From the NCBI GenBank assembly GCA_033239525.1, contig BSYO01000003.1:22275716-22339715 (forward strand): a stretch of DNA of 64,000 nucleotides, in the 5' to 3' direction. Position 1 is the stretch's first letter. The number at the start of each line of letters is the position of its first letter. Origin of the DNA: Nepenthes gracilis. Taxonomy: Eukaryota; Streptophyta; Magnoliopsida; Caryophyllales; Nepenthaceae. The position numbers and the translations under genes are program-made. The notes beneath the pieces are model-generated. The model was not told the origin of the DNA. It did no database searches and saw nothing but the letters and a program-made list of their open reading frames with translations. Positions 9,653 through 21,760 of the stretch are shown here, in pieces.

Positions 9653-11343
9653 TGTGATGGATCACGTCATGAAATCCGTTATTAATCTTAATTATAAAAT
9701 ATTATCCTTTAATTATCAATATTACCAGTTAAATTCATCATAATCAATGAGACGTAAGCTTTCTCTCTAAATATTTTAATTCACTTGTACATAAATAATA
9801 ACTCAATATATATAGGATCTAAATACATTATCACGTCATCCGTGATACTAACACCAACCAAACAATATGATGTCAGTTTCATATTATGGAATCTACTAAA
9901 CCAATCATATACAAATTTGTGAAAGTGAATAACATCTAAAGAATTTTAACCATCTAAATATCACTTATAAAGAATATATTGTTCCATAACATTCATCAAA
10001 ATTGATTAAAACTTTACATCATTTCCTCCTCAGTCTACATCTAAGGTTAATTGCAAAATAATAACTAAATACAGTACATACTATTCCAAAATGTAAGTTA
10101 CAAAAATGATAATTCTAGAAGTATAAACTAAACATTTCAAGCTTCGCTCTAGCTCATCAAGCATAAACTCATGCAAATTATCTAAAAGTTAGTAAAAATT
10201 GTATGGAAGTGAGCCAAAACTCAGTAAGGCATCACATATAGTAATAACATGCACATTTTACTTAAAATATATTATCAAAGGGAATAAGAGTCGTAATGCA
10301 TACACAAGTATAAAACACGGGTAGAAAACATTTTCTTCTTTATCTTGATCTTTCATTGTTTTAACCGTCAAACACATTAGAAACTTCTTTATCTTTAGGA
10401 ACAAAGACTAGTAGGTCTTACTAGCTAATGAAGCAAACAATCGAGAAAAGGATTATATATTTTTTCACTAAATCTAAGGCCATAATATCCTATTCAACAC
10501 TCAGACTTGAGCGGTACTATCTATAACCCGGTAGATGCAGCCGGACATTTGCTTTTATTTCCCTCGCAGTTACAATGGGGCAGTTTTCGATTTTTCACTA
10601 TAATATCATAAGGTATGTTAGGAAATTTTATCCTCTAAATAATTCCTCGTTCCAATTTCTTACTTTCTTAACTTAGAAAAAATTATACACTTTATTTCTT
10701 AATTTTTAGTTCTCACCCTTTTGAATTCTTAATCCGAATATTCCAAATTCGACTACCTGGACGCTTTCTCCATTTTCTTTCCCTTCTTCTCTCTCATTTG
10801 GCCCTTCTTGCTCTCTTTCTCTCTTCATTTGATCAGCTCCACCACTTGAAATGTGGTGGATTGCATTTTCAGCTGACTTTTATGATAGATTCGTGCTCGA
10901 GCGTGGATTGGGCACGGATTAGGCACAGGACTTCCTGGAATCCACGCTTGTTAGGGCGCTCGGACATATGGCAAGTGCGCCCACTCTAAAATTGGCACCT
11001 GCTGGCCGCTCAAGCATATAACATGTGTGCTCGGCACTGCCGACAGTGCCTCAGGTGCATAGGGCATGGGTCCGATGTGCTATAGTATTAGCCTGGGCCA
11101 CAAGCCCGATTTCATTCAGTTTTTCAATTTTTTTTCTTTTTGATCTAATTTTTTACATCTTTATACCTTAATTTTAATTATATTAATTTAAATAATTCTG
11201 ATTAATATAAGTTAAAACTCAATCCTTATATTTTTTCCCTCATTATAAAATTTCACCCTCAAAATTTATGTTATTCAATTCTTACCTCTGTCCTCAACCA
11301 GATAGAGAGATTCTTTCAGATCTATCGTCACACTCCCATAACA
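9653..11343 (-). repeat. 3' LTR of element B
   Basis: It starts TGTGATGGATCACG and ends CACTCCCATAACA. It matches 14617-15690 and then 16215-16713 in order, with scattered substitutions and indels. Matching blocks include ATTATCAATATTACCAG near the start and GGCATGGGTCC-like and CAAGCCCGATTTCATT-like blocks near 11050-11110. Confidence 0.75.
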
Positions 11344-11625
11344 ATTTCCTCAATTGAGAGATTTTTTGAAAATATTATAGCCAAAAGAGTTGTCTTATTC
11401 CTCAAAATTAGATCCCCAAGAATTCAAATCAAATCCCAATGTAAGGCAAAATTCTCGACGATCAATGACGGCTTTACCTCGAGCACACACAAAGGATCAT
11501 CCACCCATTCTCGTAACATATATACCTATAACATATCATAACGATTTATTAACTAGTGACAAAGCTAATCTATAGGTTACCTCTCTAACCCATTAAAATT
11601 TCGAATGGCTTAATGATCCCTGACC

Positions 11626-11835
11626 TCACTTCATCCTTTGCCCCCAAAATTCAAAATTCTTTTCCTCGATGATACTCTTAGGAATATATGGTTGCCTATA
11701 CTGCCTCAAATCTAATTTCTTCCTAATTAACAGAAAATCTATACCTCTCCTAAGTAAAACCTCAAAAGGGATTATCCTTCTACTCGACTGATAGATATTA
11801 TTGTAAGGAACCTCAGTGAGCGGGAATTTAGTCAT
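11626..11835 (-). pseudogene. Integrase C-terminal remnant of element B
   Basis: A 69-residue open frame contains LTEVPYNNIYQSS followed by PFEVLLRRG. It corresponds to the LAEFAYNNSYQSS...PFEALYGRKC block of chromovirus integrases, which lies after the DDE core. The catalytic residues are not in this piece. Confidence 0.7.
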
Positions 11836-12109
11836 CCTAATTGCTTCTCATCTTTCAAAATTGATATTCTCAATACATGTTTCAACTCAAATTTCTTACA
11901 TTTAATCCCAAATCAAATCTTATAACCCAAGACTACAGGCCCACACTTCCACTGCGCTACTCTAATTGATCATATGTTTGCTAATCCAATACCATATCAA
12001 ATGTTAACTTGATGCCCAGTTTCTTATGCAAACTAGCCTCAAAATTAAGTGCAACCTTAGATCACAAGCAAAATCTCCAAACTAGATTACCTTAAAATCT
12101 TATCATCTC

Positions 12110-12270
12110 ATTGGCATACTGGTGAGCCAACTTATCCCTCACGTACATCATTTGAATCGGCAAGAAATGGGCTAACCTTGGCAGTCAATCCACAATCACC
12201 CAAATAGTCATCCTAAATAACATTGAAACAAAATCCATTGCTATATATATATATTCCTTCCTAGATGTCA
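12110..12270 (-). pseudogene. Integrase core remnant of element B
   Basis: The reverse complement reads IWVIVD, a stop in place of Arg, then LPRLAHFLPIQMMYVRDKLA. This is the plant gypsy motif IWVIVDRLTKSAHFLP with a CGA-to-TGA-type change. The first part of the DDE core lies here. Sequence from 12270 to 13900 continues pol (RT and RNase H expected by order) but is too decayed for me to place domain borders. Confidence 0.65.
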
Positions 12271-14030
12271 GCAAGAAAAGCAAAAATCCTCGAGACTTCT
12301 CATACTCAACTTTCACCAATTGCATAAATTTCTTTCTTATATTTCGCCACTAGAAGGAATCATGTATCCAGATCTATGGGCCTCAAATAAAAATTCTCTT
12401 CTTAATTTCCTCAATAATTTGAACAAAATTCTATAATGAAAATAAAAAGTTACCTAGATCTCTAGCAATTCCATACAATTACAAATACGACTCATTAGCT
12501 AGCTCTATTTACATATGTCGTTGCAAATTTAACTCTTTTGATGAAACAAATATCTCGAACCGCAAACTTTTTCTCATATGGGTAATACCTCCCATTGACC
12601 AAAATAGAGGTTGTCATCAACCTCCTCTACCATCCCTAAAAACTATTCTTATAATCTTCATCCCGAATGAAAATGGTTCATTTTCTCGTCAAATCAAAAT
12701 CTTCAAAATTTTTAACGAATCATTTATCAGATTTAACAAAACTCATAAAACTATCTTCCTCTGCAACATTCGTTGGTCTCTCTTAAATTATTACCATTTC
12801 AATTTTTTTCAAATCTCTGGACATATCACCTTTGAAAATAGTATAACCCTAAATGATACTTTCTCTAACCAAAAACTTATATTTATTCAAATATCCACCT
12901 TTCTTTCGAGATCTATAACGAAAATCCTCAAGTGGATCTCATGCTCTTCATGATTTGAATAAGTTAGATTATCATTAATGAATCCATCACAGAATTAATC
13001 CAATTATAGCCAAAATATCCGATAGATCTATAAAAGAGGTTGATGAAATCACTAACGCAAAGGTATCACTGAAATTGATAATGGCCATATCTTAATCCTT
13101 AAGAATGTCTCTAACACATTTCTGATTCGTCCTTAATTAACAGTATTCCGGAAACAAATCGATTTTAGAAAACATTGAGCCCTTACAATTGATTAAATAA
13201 ATCACCTATTAATTTTCAATACTCGCTTATCAAGCAATTCATTTCCCAAATAAATTAGAATTTCATAATTCATAGATAACTTCATCGATTTATCTTGCAA
13301 CCTCCCAAACTATTAAAGCACTCCATGACAAAATACTCACCAAATACCTCATTGATTCAACGCGGGATCTCCAACTCCGTACCAATTTCGATACAACTCA
13401 ATAGTAATTTTAATTTACCGATCCGAAAATAATCTAGGTTAATCCTCTCACCTAATAAACACCCTCAAATTTCCATATCGTTAGAAAATCCTTTATAATC
13501 ACAAAATGACTCCCAAATGTTGTCACATATGCCAAATAACTCAGCACACATCAAATAACTAGTAGGCAAAATGATATTAATTTCATCACCATTCGATCGG
13601 TTCTTCTTCACACTCAAAATTCACAACCCGTATTACAAATCAGAATATTTTTATCGAATAATCCCTATTAACGTAGAGACTCACCAACTAAATCACCCCT
13701 AACATTACATTGAAGTCCGGCACATCAAATAAAATCATTAATCAATCTACCGATCCAAATCAGACACCTAAGGTGCACAATATCCATGACTAAAGAATCC
13801 TATAGGTATTGATGCAACTAATACAAGGTCTGATTCTCGAATTAACAAATAAATTTAAGAAATATTAAAGAAGGTATAGACTCCAAATTCGCAAATAATA
13901 CATGTGCTGGAATGCCAAAATTTAAAAATTTTACCTTCTACTGCGGTAAATGTGCATCTGCATCTTATGCCGTCCACGCAAAACCTCAATTAGAAATGCT
14001 AGACTTCTTCGCCAACCATTTCAAAGGACA
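12271..14030 (-). pseudogene. Rest of the decayed pol of element B
   Basis: AT-rich sequence between the integrase core and the gag zinc knuckle. By the order of gypsy elements it should hold RNase H, RT and protease. Only isolated short matches to pol can be sensed, and none supports a domain call. Confidence 0.45.
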
Positions 14031-14034
14031 AGGA

Positions 14035-14085
14035 GAATCCTTAATTATGTGGCCAAATTGTCCACAATTAAAACAAATTTCTAAC
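14035..14085 (-). pseudogene. Gag zinc knuckle of element B with the last Cys lost
   Basis: On the minus strand a CFNCGQFGHIIKDS motif is readable. It fits C-x2-C-x4-H-x4-C except that the final Cys is Ser. Zinc knuckles in Gag bind the element's RNA during packaging. The motif identifies this segment as gag and sets the gag-pol direction. Confidence 0.65.
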
Positions 14086-14603
14086 CTTTTGTAACATAGC
14101 TTCCCTCTATGAAATTTTTCATAATACAAACACATAGGGTTTAATGATTTTGGGTTCTATACACCATGGATTTCTGCATATTTCTTCCTTCTCCTTACCA
14201 GCTTTGTCTTTTTGAAGAACCTTTCTAGCCTTGAACTTTGGCCCAAACATCAACCACCATGACCAGCTAACTTTTTATTAAAACATCTTTCCTTTTACTT
14301 GTCCTTACCTTGATTGGGGTCATCGTGGCTTCAAAGCTTTGCTATTTGTTAGTTCTATCATAAAATATTAATCAAGTAAGATCATCCTATCTTAACTAAA
14401 TAATCGACTTAAGACCTCGACCCAATGTCAATCAAACCTAGAGTTCAAACCAAAATCAATCAGTTTGACCTCAAATTGAAATCCATCAACCTTAAATCTT
14501 AGCCCAAAATTACTGAAATCTGGACCTCAAACCCAACTCAATCAAACTCAATCTCAAATAGAAATCAATCAGCCTAAACATTAAGGCATTTTCCTTAATC
14601 ATT

Positions 14604-14614
14604 CTCTGATACAA
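14604..14614 (-). other. Primer binding site of element B (initiator tRNA-Met type)
   Basis: The minus strand reads TTGTATCAGAG against the common TGGTATCAGAG, one mismatch. It lies two bases from the LTR start at 14617. Confidence 0.7.
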
Positions 14615-14616
14615 CC

Positions 14617-16713
14617 TGTGACGGATTATATCTTAAAATCCATCATTAATATTAATCATAAATTATTATCCCTTAATTATCAATATTACTAGTTAAATAC
14701 ATCATAATTAATGGGACGTGAATTTTCTCTATAAATATTCCAATTCACCTGTATATAAATAATAACACAATATACATATGATCCAAATATATTGCTACGT
14801 CATCTGTGACTCTAACATCGACCAACCAATATAATGTTAGCTTTATATTAAAGAAAAATACCTCCTAACCAATCATATACAAATCTATGAAAGCAAATAA
14901 CATCTATAAAGCTTTAACTATCTAAATATCACTTATAAAGAATACATTGTTCCATAACATTCATCAAAACTGATTAAAATTTTACATCATTTCTATCTCA
15001 GTCTACATCTAAGGACAATTGTAAAATAACAATTAAATATAGTACATACTATTCCAAAATGTAGGTTAGCAAAAATAATAAATCTAGAAGTATAAACTAA
15101 ACATTTCAAACTTTATTCCAACTCCTCAGACATAAACTCATGTAAATCATCTGAAAGTTAGTAAAAATAGTAAGGAAGTAAGTCAAATTTTCAATAAGAC
15201 ATCACATATAACAATAACATGCACAATTTACTTAAAATATATCATCGAAAAAAATAAGAGTCGTAATACATACATAAGTATAAAACACTAGTAGAAAATA
15301 CTTCTTCTTTATCTTATTCTTTTACTATTTTAACTGTCAAACATATTAAAAATTTATTTATCTTTAGGGACCAAAACTAGTAGGCTTTACCAACTAACGA
15401 AGCAGACAATCGAGAAAAGTAATTATGTATGTTCCCACTCAATCTAAGGCCATGATATCCTATTCAATATCCGAACATGGGTGGTATCACCTATAACCCA
15501 GTAGACATGGCCAGACATTCACTTTTATATTCCCCACAGTTACGATGAGACAGTATTCAATTTACCATTATAATATCTTAAGGCATGCCAAAGAATATTA
15601 TCCTCTGAATAATTTTTTGGTCTAATTTCTTACTTTTTTAACTTAAGAAAAACTCTACACTTTACTTCTTGATTTTTAATTCTCCCAATTTTAGAGAACG
15701 GTTCATACTTTTCTTAATAGAATTGTAGAGTCCCATTTTTTTCTTTATAATGATTTATATATTTTTGTCATCATAATAAATCTATAATGTGAAATTTGGA
15801 TAGCAAATCATACAGCAGAAATTTATAATTTTTTTAATATATTTAATAAGTATGTATCATACAATTAAAATATGCAATGTATTTTTATCACAGACTAATA
15901 GTATATAATACTTTAAAATTTATAACTATGAAGTACAAACATATAAAAATTATTTTTATACATTTAAATATGAAAAAAATTTTAAGATAAGATAAATAAT
16001 TATGATACAGATAATTAAATAAAAATTTTAGATAAATTTCACTGTAAAATTATGATATACCGATAAATAAGCAAATTTTTCATACTTTTACTTCAAAATT
16101 TTAGTTTGGATAAGTATTAGAGTAATAATATTTGAAAAGAATATGAATAAATTATAATAAAAAAAAGATAGAGCTAAAAATGTGCATGTCTTCGCTTGAT
16201 ATACTGAAATTTTTAGTTTGAACGTTCCAAATCGGGCTACCCGTATGCTTTTTCCATTTCCTCTCCCTTCTTCTCTCTCCTTCAGCCATTCTCCCTTTCT
16301 TTCTCTCTCTATTTGATCAGCTCTACCGCATGAAATGCGACAGACTGCGCTTTTGATGGACTTTAATAATAGACCCGAGCTCGAGCATGGCTTGGGCGCG
16401 GATCAAACGTGGGATGTTATGGAATTTTCACCTGTTAGGGTGCTCGGGCGTGCGGTGAGTTCGCCCATTGTGGAATCATCACTTAGAGGGCGCTTGGGAA
16501 CGTGGCAGGCATGCCTGTCACTGCCGGTAGCGCCTCAAGTGCACCAGGCCGCAGGTCCAGTGCGCTATAGTGCTAGCCCGAGTCGCAAGCTTGATTTCAT
16601 CTGATTTTGTAATTCTTTTCCTTTTCAACCAAATTGCCTATATCTTTAAACCTTAATTTTAATTATATTAGCTTAAATAATCCTAATTAATATAAGTTAA
16701 AACTCGATCCTTA
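14617..16713 (-). repeat. 5' LTR of element B, interrupted and truncated
   Basis: It starts TGTGACGGATT next to the primer site. Homology with the left LTR runs to about 15690, resumes at about 16210 and stops at about 16713 after AACTCGATCCTTATA. The left copy continues for roughly 110 bp to CCCATAACA; here that end is gone, and with it any target-site duplication. Confidence 0.7.
15690..16210. mobile_element. About 520 bp AT-rich insertion in element B's right LTR
   Basis: The left LTR reads straight from TTAGTTCTCACCC to CCGAATATTCCAAATTCG (10706-10750). The right LTR has about 520 extra AT-rich bases at that point, with no coding potential. I cannot see clear terminal inverted repeats, so the kind of insertion is open. 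Confidence 0.5.
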
Positions 16714-18424
16714 TAATTAAGCTAAAAAAATACGCACAACAAGGAGCAATTTTGAGAGCCGAAGGAGGGCTAAGCTCCAGTAGTATGCTTAATGGGGAGC
16801 GGCTTTAAGAGCTGGATAGAGAGAAAGCTATGAGATCAAAATAGAGCTTAATTCTTTCTAAACTCTTATATGCCGATTTGGGTCCCTTGCTTCTCCTGCT
16901 ATGGGGAAGGATATTTGTAATGCTTTGTAGAAATGGCATTAGCGTCTAGGCTTGCAACGAGTGACTAACTATGATTTGTCGACCTGTTCCAACGATAGTC
17001 GTGACTGACGTGTCAGTTGTTGTCTTACGGTGGTGGTACGACTGCAGATGGTCCTTATTGACATTCGACTGAATATTCCAGCGGGTGATTTATTGAGTCA
17101 TGCTAGTAATGGCAACGACATGTTAGTAGTAAAGTCCTTTTTGATCGTTGACTATAGCCGCCAATGACAAGTGTTTATGTTGACACTCTCTACGCTGGTC
17201 AAGTTGTCATCGCTAAGCTGAAAGGTTCCTCCATCATGATTAGTTGTGTTATAGGGAGTTGCCTATTAGGCTTGGCCAGTCCCTGTCTCCATCGGCCCAT
17301 TGTACGTTACTGTGTTTGGACCAGTTGTTTGGGCCTTTTGGATTCCGATCTTCATGGGGCTTTGCTTTGCAAATGGGCCAGACTTGGATTTCGATCAACC
17401 CATAGTATAGTTGAACCCATCATATATGATTTTTATACAGCTATTAGTATTAATTATGCATCAAATATTACAAATCAATACTAATTTCACGAATATCTCC
17501 CAAACCCTATTTTTGCATGTTCTTTGAATTTTCTTTAAATTTGATCATATGATAAAGATTTCATACGAAAGATTAAACATTCAAAATATTAGAAATGTAT
17601 AAGATAGCAAAACAATTAGAAAGACAAAGAATTGATTACTCAAATTCATTAATTAATTTCTCTTTCTTTTTTCTTTTTTGGCCCTTTATCTTCCTCCTCC
17701 TCAAAATTTTGCCTCCGGTTCTTATTATTTTACCTTCAATTCCACTGATATATGCAGCCAATCTGTCCTAATCCACCTCATACTTTACTTGTAATAATTT
17801 TTTTATTTGAATTTCACCTAATTGACTCTAAATTTGACATATTCTGTCTAATCATTCATTTTTATGCTACCGGACCATCTTCATCTATAACCCTTATGAT
17901 TTTACATGGTTTTACTAGTAAAATTTTAAGGTTATCCGAATGAATTTCATGCATAAAATACAAAAATTCATCCTCCACTATTTTCCACCATGTGCCACCA
18001 TCCTCGTTTTCTGCTTCTTCGTTTTTTCTCCATTCTTTAAGATTATGATTATGATTACTATTATTATTATTAAAATCACATGTCCACTTAAATTTATTTG
18101 GGTAAAGATATTACAGTAATCATAATTAATTTAAACATAATCTAAAAAAACAATTTGGGGTGTTACAGTTTAAAGTAGCATCTTCCCAGGGCATCCATTG
18201 TTTACATCTTTGTCGTTGCTAAATGTGATCGGCTGTTTGCACTACACACAACTGTACCGTAGAGATAGCATCGGCAGCACAAGGTTTTTCACAAGCCGCC
18301 TCGCCGGAGACACTAATATTTACTGTTTGTAATTCAGACTTCGGGTTTGACGTGAACAGGAAGGCTTCTTGCACGTACATGCATGAAGCTTCAGTTGCTC
18401 GGTTATGGCACTTGATACTAATAT
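16714..18424. other. Unassigned, LTR-like debris
   Basis: Low-copy-looking sequence without a believable gene. Around 17330-17400 the reverse complement resembles 41285-41345, including the block AAGCAAAGCCCCA, so part is probably LTR debris of the family found at 41.2-41.9 kb. 17480-18170 is AT-rich with T/C tracts. ORFs at 17164-17484 and 17752-17943 have no recognisable domain. Confidence 0.4.
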
Positions 18425-18919
18425 TTTCTTCTCTCATTCTTCTTATTAGTGGTATACTCCGCTCACTGATTTTACAAGTGTGACGGTAGACAGCGAACAA
18501 TAAGAGCTTCCTTCTGTACTTCTACTCCGTTCCACTCTTCTTCCACGTTCCACTGCAACTTATACTGCTGCTGCTTCCGTCTACCACACCCGCAGCCGCT
18601 ACTGCGGCCACTAGCCTCATGCCTTCTCCTGGCAAATGGTCTCCTCTAAGATTTGCCTACTCTGGCAAACGGCGTCCTCTAAGATTTGTCTTTTTTAGCA
18701 AATAGATTCCTCCGAAATTTACCTTCTTTGGCAAACGGTCTCCTTCGAGATTTGCCTTATCAGACAAATGGATTCTTCCAAGATTTACCTTCTTCGGCAA
18801 ACGGTCACTGGTCATTACTACAGTTAGTTTGCAACACTCCGAATATCGCACAAATCTTATGCGATCCGATGACTCTTTCGTTTGTTGAATCACCCACAAG
18901 GGAGTGACTAAACCTAACA
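18425..18919 (-). repeat. 3' LTR (partial) of element C
   Basis: It matches the right LTR from about 19675 on: the CCGCTCACTGATTTTA block, GTGTGACGGTAGA, the TTCTACTCC region, then 33 bp units and the CACCCACAAGGGAG end. It ends CTAACA at 18919. It has fewer 33 bp units (about 5-6) than the right copy (about 10). Confidence 0.75.
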
Positions 18920-19356
18920 ATTTTTTTCTCATGATCTTGCAGGGTAAACCTTCGCCTTTACCCGATGACCATCATCGCCTTCCTTCCGGCAACTTTTCCT
19001 CAATTGAGATCCCGACGTTGGCCTCCACAAGCCTGAATGATACTTTCTTCCGCTTTATTGAACTTGGAGTACTCTAAATCCCCTTCAGCTTCTTCCTCGC
19101 GATCGAATCATTCTCCATTTGCACTATGCATTTGCCACCTCAACTCCACCCTTGGCTCTGTGGCTCCCCTTGGCTCTACTTAGCTCCGCATTTGGTTTTA
19201 CTAACTTCACCCTCGGCCCTACTCAACTTCCCCCTGCCCTTTGGCCACTGAAGTGCTTTTTACCATTTCTTCCTGTGTTACACTAAAAAGCAAGCTCATT
19301 GATGACGATACTATTAAATCTTGAGAGACTTGATACAACCTATCTTTGATACCACT
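18920..19356 (-). other. Interior of element C
   Basis: 437 bp holding the purine tract at the left edge and the primer site at the right edge. No ORF of note and no retroviral domain is visible. Confidence 0.65.
19344..19354 (-). other. Primer binding site of element C
   Basis: The minus strand reads TGGTATCAAAG, one mismatch from the initiator tRNA-Met complement, two bases from the LTR start at 19357. Confidence 0.75.
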
Positions 19357-20328
19357 TGTTGAGGTTTGGAGAGGTAATGTTGGTCAAACAAATCCGATCG
19401 AACAGAATGGCGCAATGGAAAACCCGAACCTCCCATCAATTAACAATCACCAATTTAGTAGGCACAATGAATAAAAAGATGCACAATGTTTTAACGTGAA
19501 AACCTTTCAAGTCGAAAGGAAAAATCACGGGATAAACTCCGAACAAGGCTTTCACTATGTAAAATCGATTACAAAACTCCTCGAGACATAGTATCCGCTA
19601 CACACCCAAGACAGAATAAGAAAAACCACTAAGAGTAAGGAAACCCTCATTCACTATTATCTCTCTATTTTTCTTCTCTCCATCTTCTCACTGGTAGTGC
19701 ACTCCGCTCACTGATTTTATAAGTGTGACGGTAGATAGCGAACAATGAGAGCTCCATTCCGCATTTCTACTCCATTCTACTCTCTTCCCATGTTCCACAG
19801 CAATTCATACCACTGTTGCTTTCGTCTACCGCACCTGCAACCGCTACCGCGGCAGCTAGCTTCTTGCCTTCTCCTGGCAAATGGTCTCTTCCAAGAGTTG
19901 CTTTCTCCAACAAATGGTCTCCTCCGAGATTTATTTTCTCTAGCAAATGGACTCCTTCGAGATTTGTCTTATTCGGCTAACGGTCTCCTCCAAGATTTGT
20001 CTTCTTCAGCAAACAGTCTCCTCTGAGATTTACTTTCTCTGGCAAACGATCTCCTCCGAGATTTGTTTTTTCCAGCAAATGGTCTCCTCCGAGATTTGCT
20101 TTCTCCGGCAAACGGTCTCCTCCGAGATTTATTTTCTCCGGCAAACAGTTTCCTCCGAGATTTACCTTCTTGGCAAATGGACTCCTCCGAGATTTGCCTT
20201 CTCCGACAAACGGTCATTGGTCATTGCTGCAGCTAGTTTGCAGCCCTCCAAACATCACACAAACCCTGTGGGATCCGATGATATTTTTGTTTGTTGAGTT
20301 ACCCACAAGAGGATGACCAAACCCAATA
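19357..20328 (-). repeat. 5' LTR of element C
   Basis: It runs from TGTTGAGGTTTGG to GACCAAACCCAATA. A minus-strand TATA (CTTATAAAATCAG) is seen near 19705-19720; the left copy has C in place of T there. The block AACGTGAAAACC...AAACTCCGAACAA is shared with the reverse complement of the solo LTR at 35962-37294, so both belong to one family. Confidence 0.75.
19870..20217. repeat. 33 bp tandem repeat in element C's LTR
   Basis: Units of the form GGCAAACGGTCTCC + TCCGAGATTTGCC + TTCTCC recur about ten times here and five or six times at 18630-18810. The period is a multiple of three, so both strands show long false ORFs with an 11-residue repeat. Confidence 0.85.
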
Positions 20329-20749
20329 GTTTCAAGGCAAGTGTTTTAGAGGTAGTTTAATACAATTATAAATGATGCGGTTAAAATTCATCATTTGTCC
20401 AAATTTCACCAAACTTTGAGTTTTGACCAAAATTTAAGAAATAAACATATTGAATATATGTTACTGTGTCATAAGAATACTGCTTGCTTATTAAAATGGT
20501 AGATCTATAAAAGGCATATAGAAATTATTGTGCATCAAATAATATCAAAAATATTGGTTTAAAAGATGGAATGCCTAATACTTTTTTACCTGAAGAGCTA
20601 ATCAGGTTATTGGTCAATATGAATTTTAGTATTTATTTTTTCAATGGGTTGTATTCTAATCTAGTATAATTACAAAATCATTAACCATATCGTGTTTATG
20701 TACTCTATTATATTTGTATCAATACAACACAAACTTGACATATTAATAC
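20329..20749. other. Intergenic, nothing recognised
   Basis: AT-rich unique-looking sequence between element C and the next LTR remnant. No ORF, repeat or promoter can be supported. Confidence 0.5.
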
Positions 20750-21310
20750 TGATGGGTATTATTATCAGTGGCCCAAGGGGAAGAATCCGCTCAAGAATGC
20801 AACCCATAAAATATGAAGACTTAGTCGGCTCAGATTAATGGACGTGCCCATTAGCCTGATTCGAGCAATTTGTTCTTTGAATAAAAATGGAATCAACACC
20901 AATAGTCAAAGCAGTTTCCTTCTCTTATCTTAAATTAACGGTCTTGGACATCGGTTGAACCGGAAACTGAGCGAAATCTTATCAATCTAACAATTTTCTA
21001 GACGGTTGACAAATAAAAGAGTCAACTGCCTCTTAACTTTTATAAAAATCCTTTCTTTCTAATAGAAAAGAGTATGACACTAAAACAAATAAAAGACAAA
21101 TTCTAAAATGCTAAAAGTACACACACGCTCTCTCTCACTAAAACGCTTTAGAAAAGCATAAACCACAATAAAATTATTTTAATAAGTATTTTCACTTGCA
21201 TTATCTCTTTTTCCTTTCTTCAAAGAAAGATTCTGATTTAAATGTTGGAAGATATATCGGGGAATGAGTCTCATCAATTTTTTGACCGTATTTTATTGTG
21301 TTGTACAGGA
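20750..21310 (+). mobile_element. LTR-like remnant, plus orientation
   Basis: It starts TGATGGGTATTATT and has a TATA-like CTTTTATAAAAATCC near 21035-21050. It ends in a block (TTAAATGTTGGAAGATATATC then GAGTCTCATCA) of the kind found at gypsy LTR 3' ends. The same end block recurs at 41775-41815. No partner LTR or duplication is found, so ends are approximate. Confidence 0.45.
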
Positions 21311-21447
21311 TTCAGATTAAGAAAGTACGAAAATTAGATCTGTTTTGGATCCAACGGACAAACTTTGGCTCCCTAATCCGTACTATAATTCAAATCTGAT
21401 GACATATATACTAGTTAACATCCAAACTAATTTCTAACTCAAATAGT

Positions 21448-21601
21448 ATGTTTGGTTGTTAAAATGGAATAATGTGGAAATAAAATAAGATAAAAATAGA
21501 ATTAAAATTATTATTCTCATATTTAGTTGTTGGAATAGAATAATGCGAAAATTAGTATTCTATTATTTGATTTGTAAAATAATATGAGTAATAAGGTGAA
21601 A

Positions 21602-21637
<36 letters not shown>

Positions 21638-21760
21638 TGTGAAAATTGTTATTTTTACATATGTGAAAATAACAATTCTTAAAAAATATTTATTTTTAAT
21701 TAAATTTATAATTAAATGAGTATATTTTTATTTTTATCCTTTTTTTTTATAACCGAACGT
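21448..21760. mobile_element. MITE-like element with TAA repeats inside
   Basis: The left end ATGTTTGGTTGTTAAAATGG and the right end (reverse complement ACGTTCGGTTATAAAAA) form imperfect terminal inverted repeats. The interior is AT-rich, non-coding and contains a TAA run at about 21607-21636. A related element lies at 39064-39553. Superfamily not determined. Confidence 0.5.

Larger units (their letters stand above)
9653..16713 (-). mobile_element. Element B: old Ty3/gypsy retrotransposon nested in element A
   Basis: Two long direct repeats, 9653-11343 and 14617-16713, bound a 3.3 kb AT-rich interior with decayed minus-strand gag-pol. A primer-site match to initiator tRNA-Met (14604-14614) lies just left of the right repeat, so the element is transcribed leftward and the right repeat is the 5' LTR. 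Integrase core, integrase C-terminal part and a gag zinc knuckle are recognisable; the zinc-knuckle type and the LALAEFAYNNSYQ-like block suggest a chromovirus. The interior is riddled with stops. The right LTR carries an insertion near 15.7-16.2 kb and lacks its last 110 bp or so. Confidence 0.8.
18425..20328 (-). mobile_element. Element C: compact LTR retrotransposon with a 437 bp interior
   Basis: A complete right LTR (19357-20328) and the inner part of a left LTR (18425-18919) flank 437 bp that contains no gag-pol. A tRNA-iMet-type primer site (19344-19354) lies left of the right LTR, and a GAGAAAAAAATT purine tract on the minus strand abuts the left LTR. Leftward transcription is therefore inferred. 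The small interior places it with TRIM-like non-autonomous elements, though the LTRs are longer than usual for TRIMs. Homology between the LTRs stops left of 18425, so the outer end of the 3' LTR has been lost or replaced. Confidence 0.75.

Noticed and set aside
19745..20297. Long ORFs on both strands with an 11-residue repeat
   Set aside because: They arise from the 33 bp LTR array of element C and have no start context or domain.
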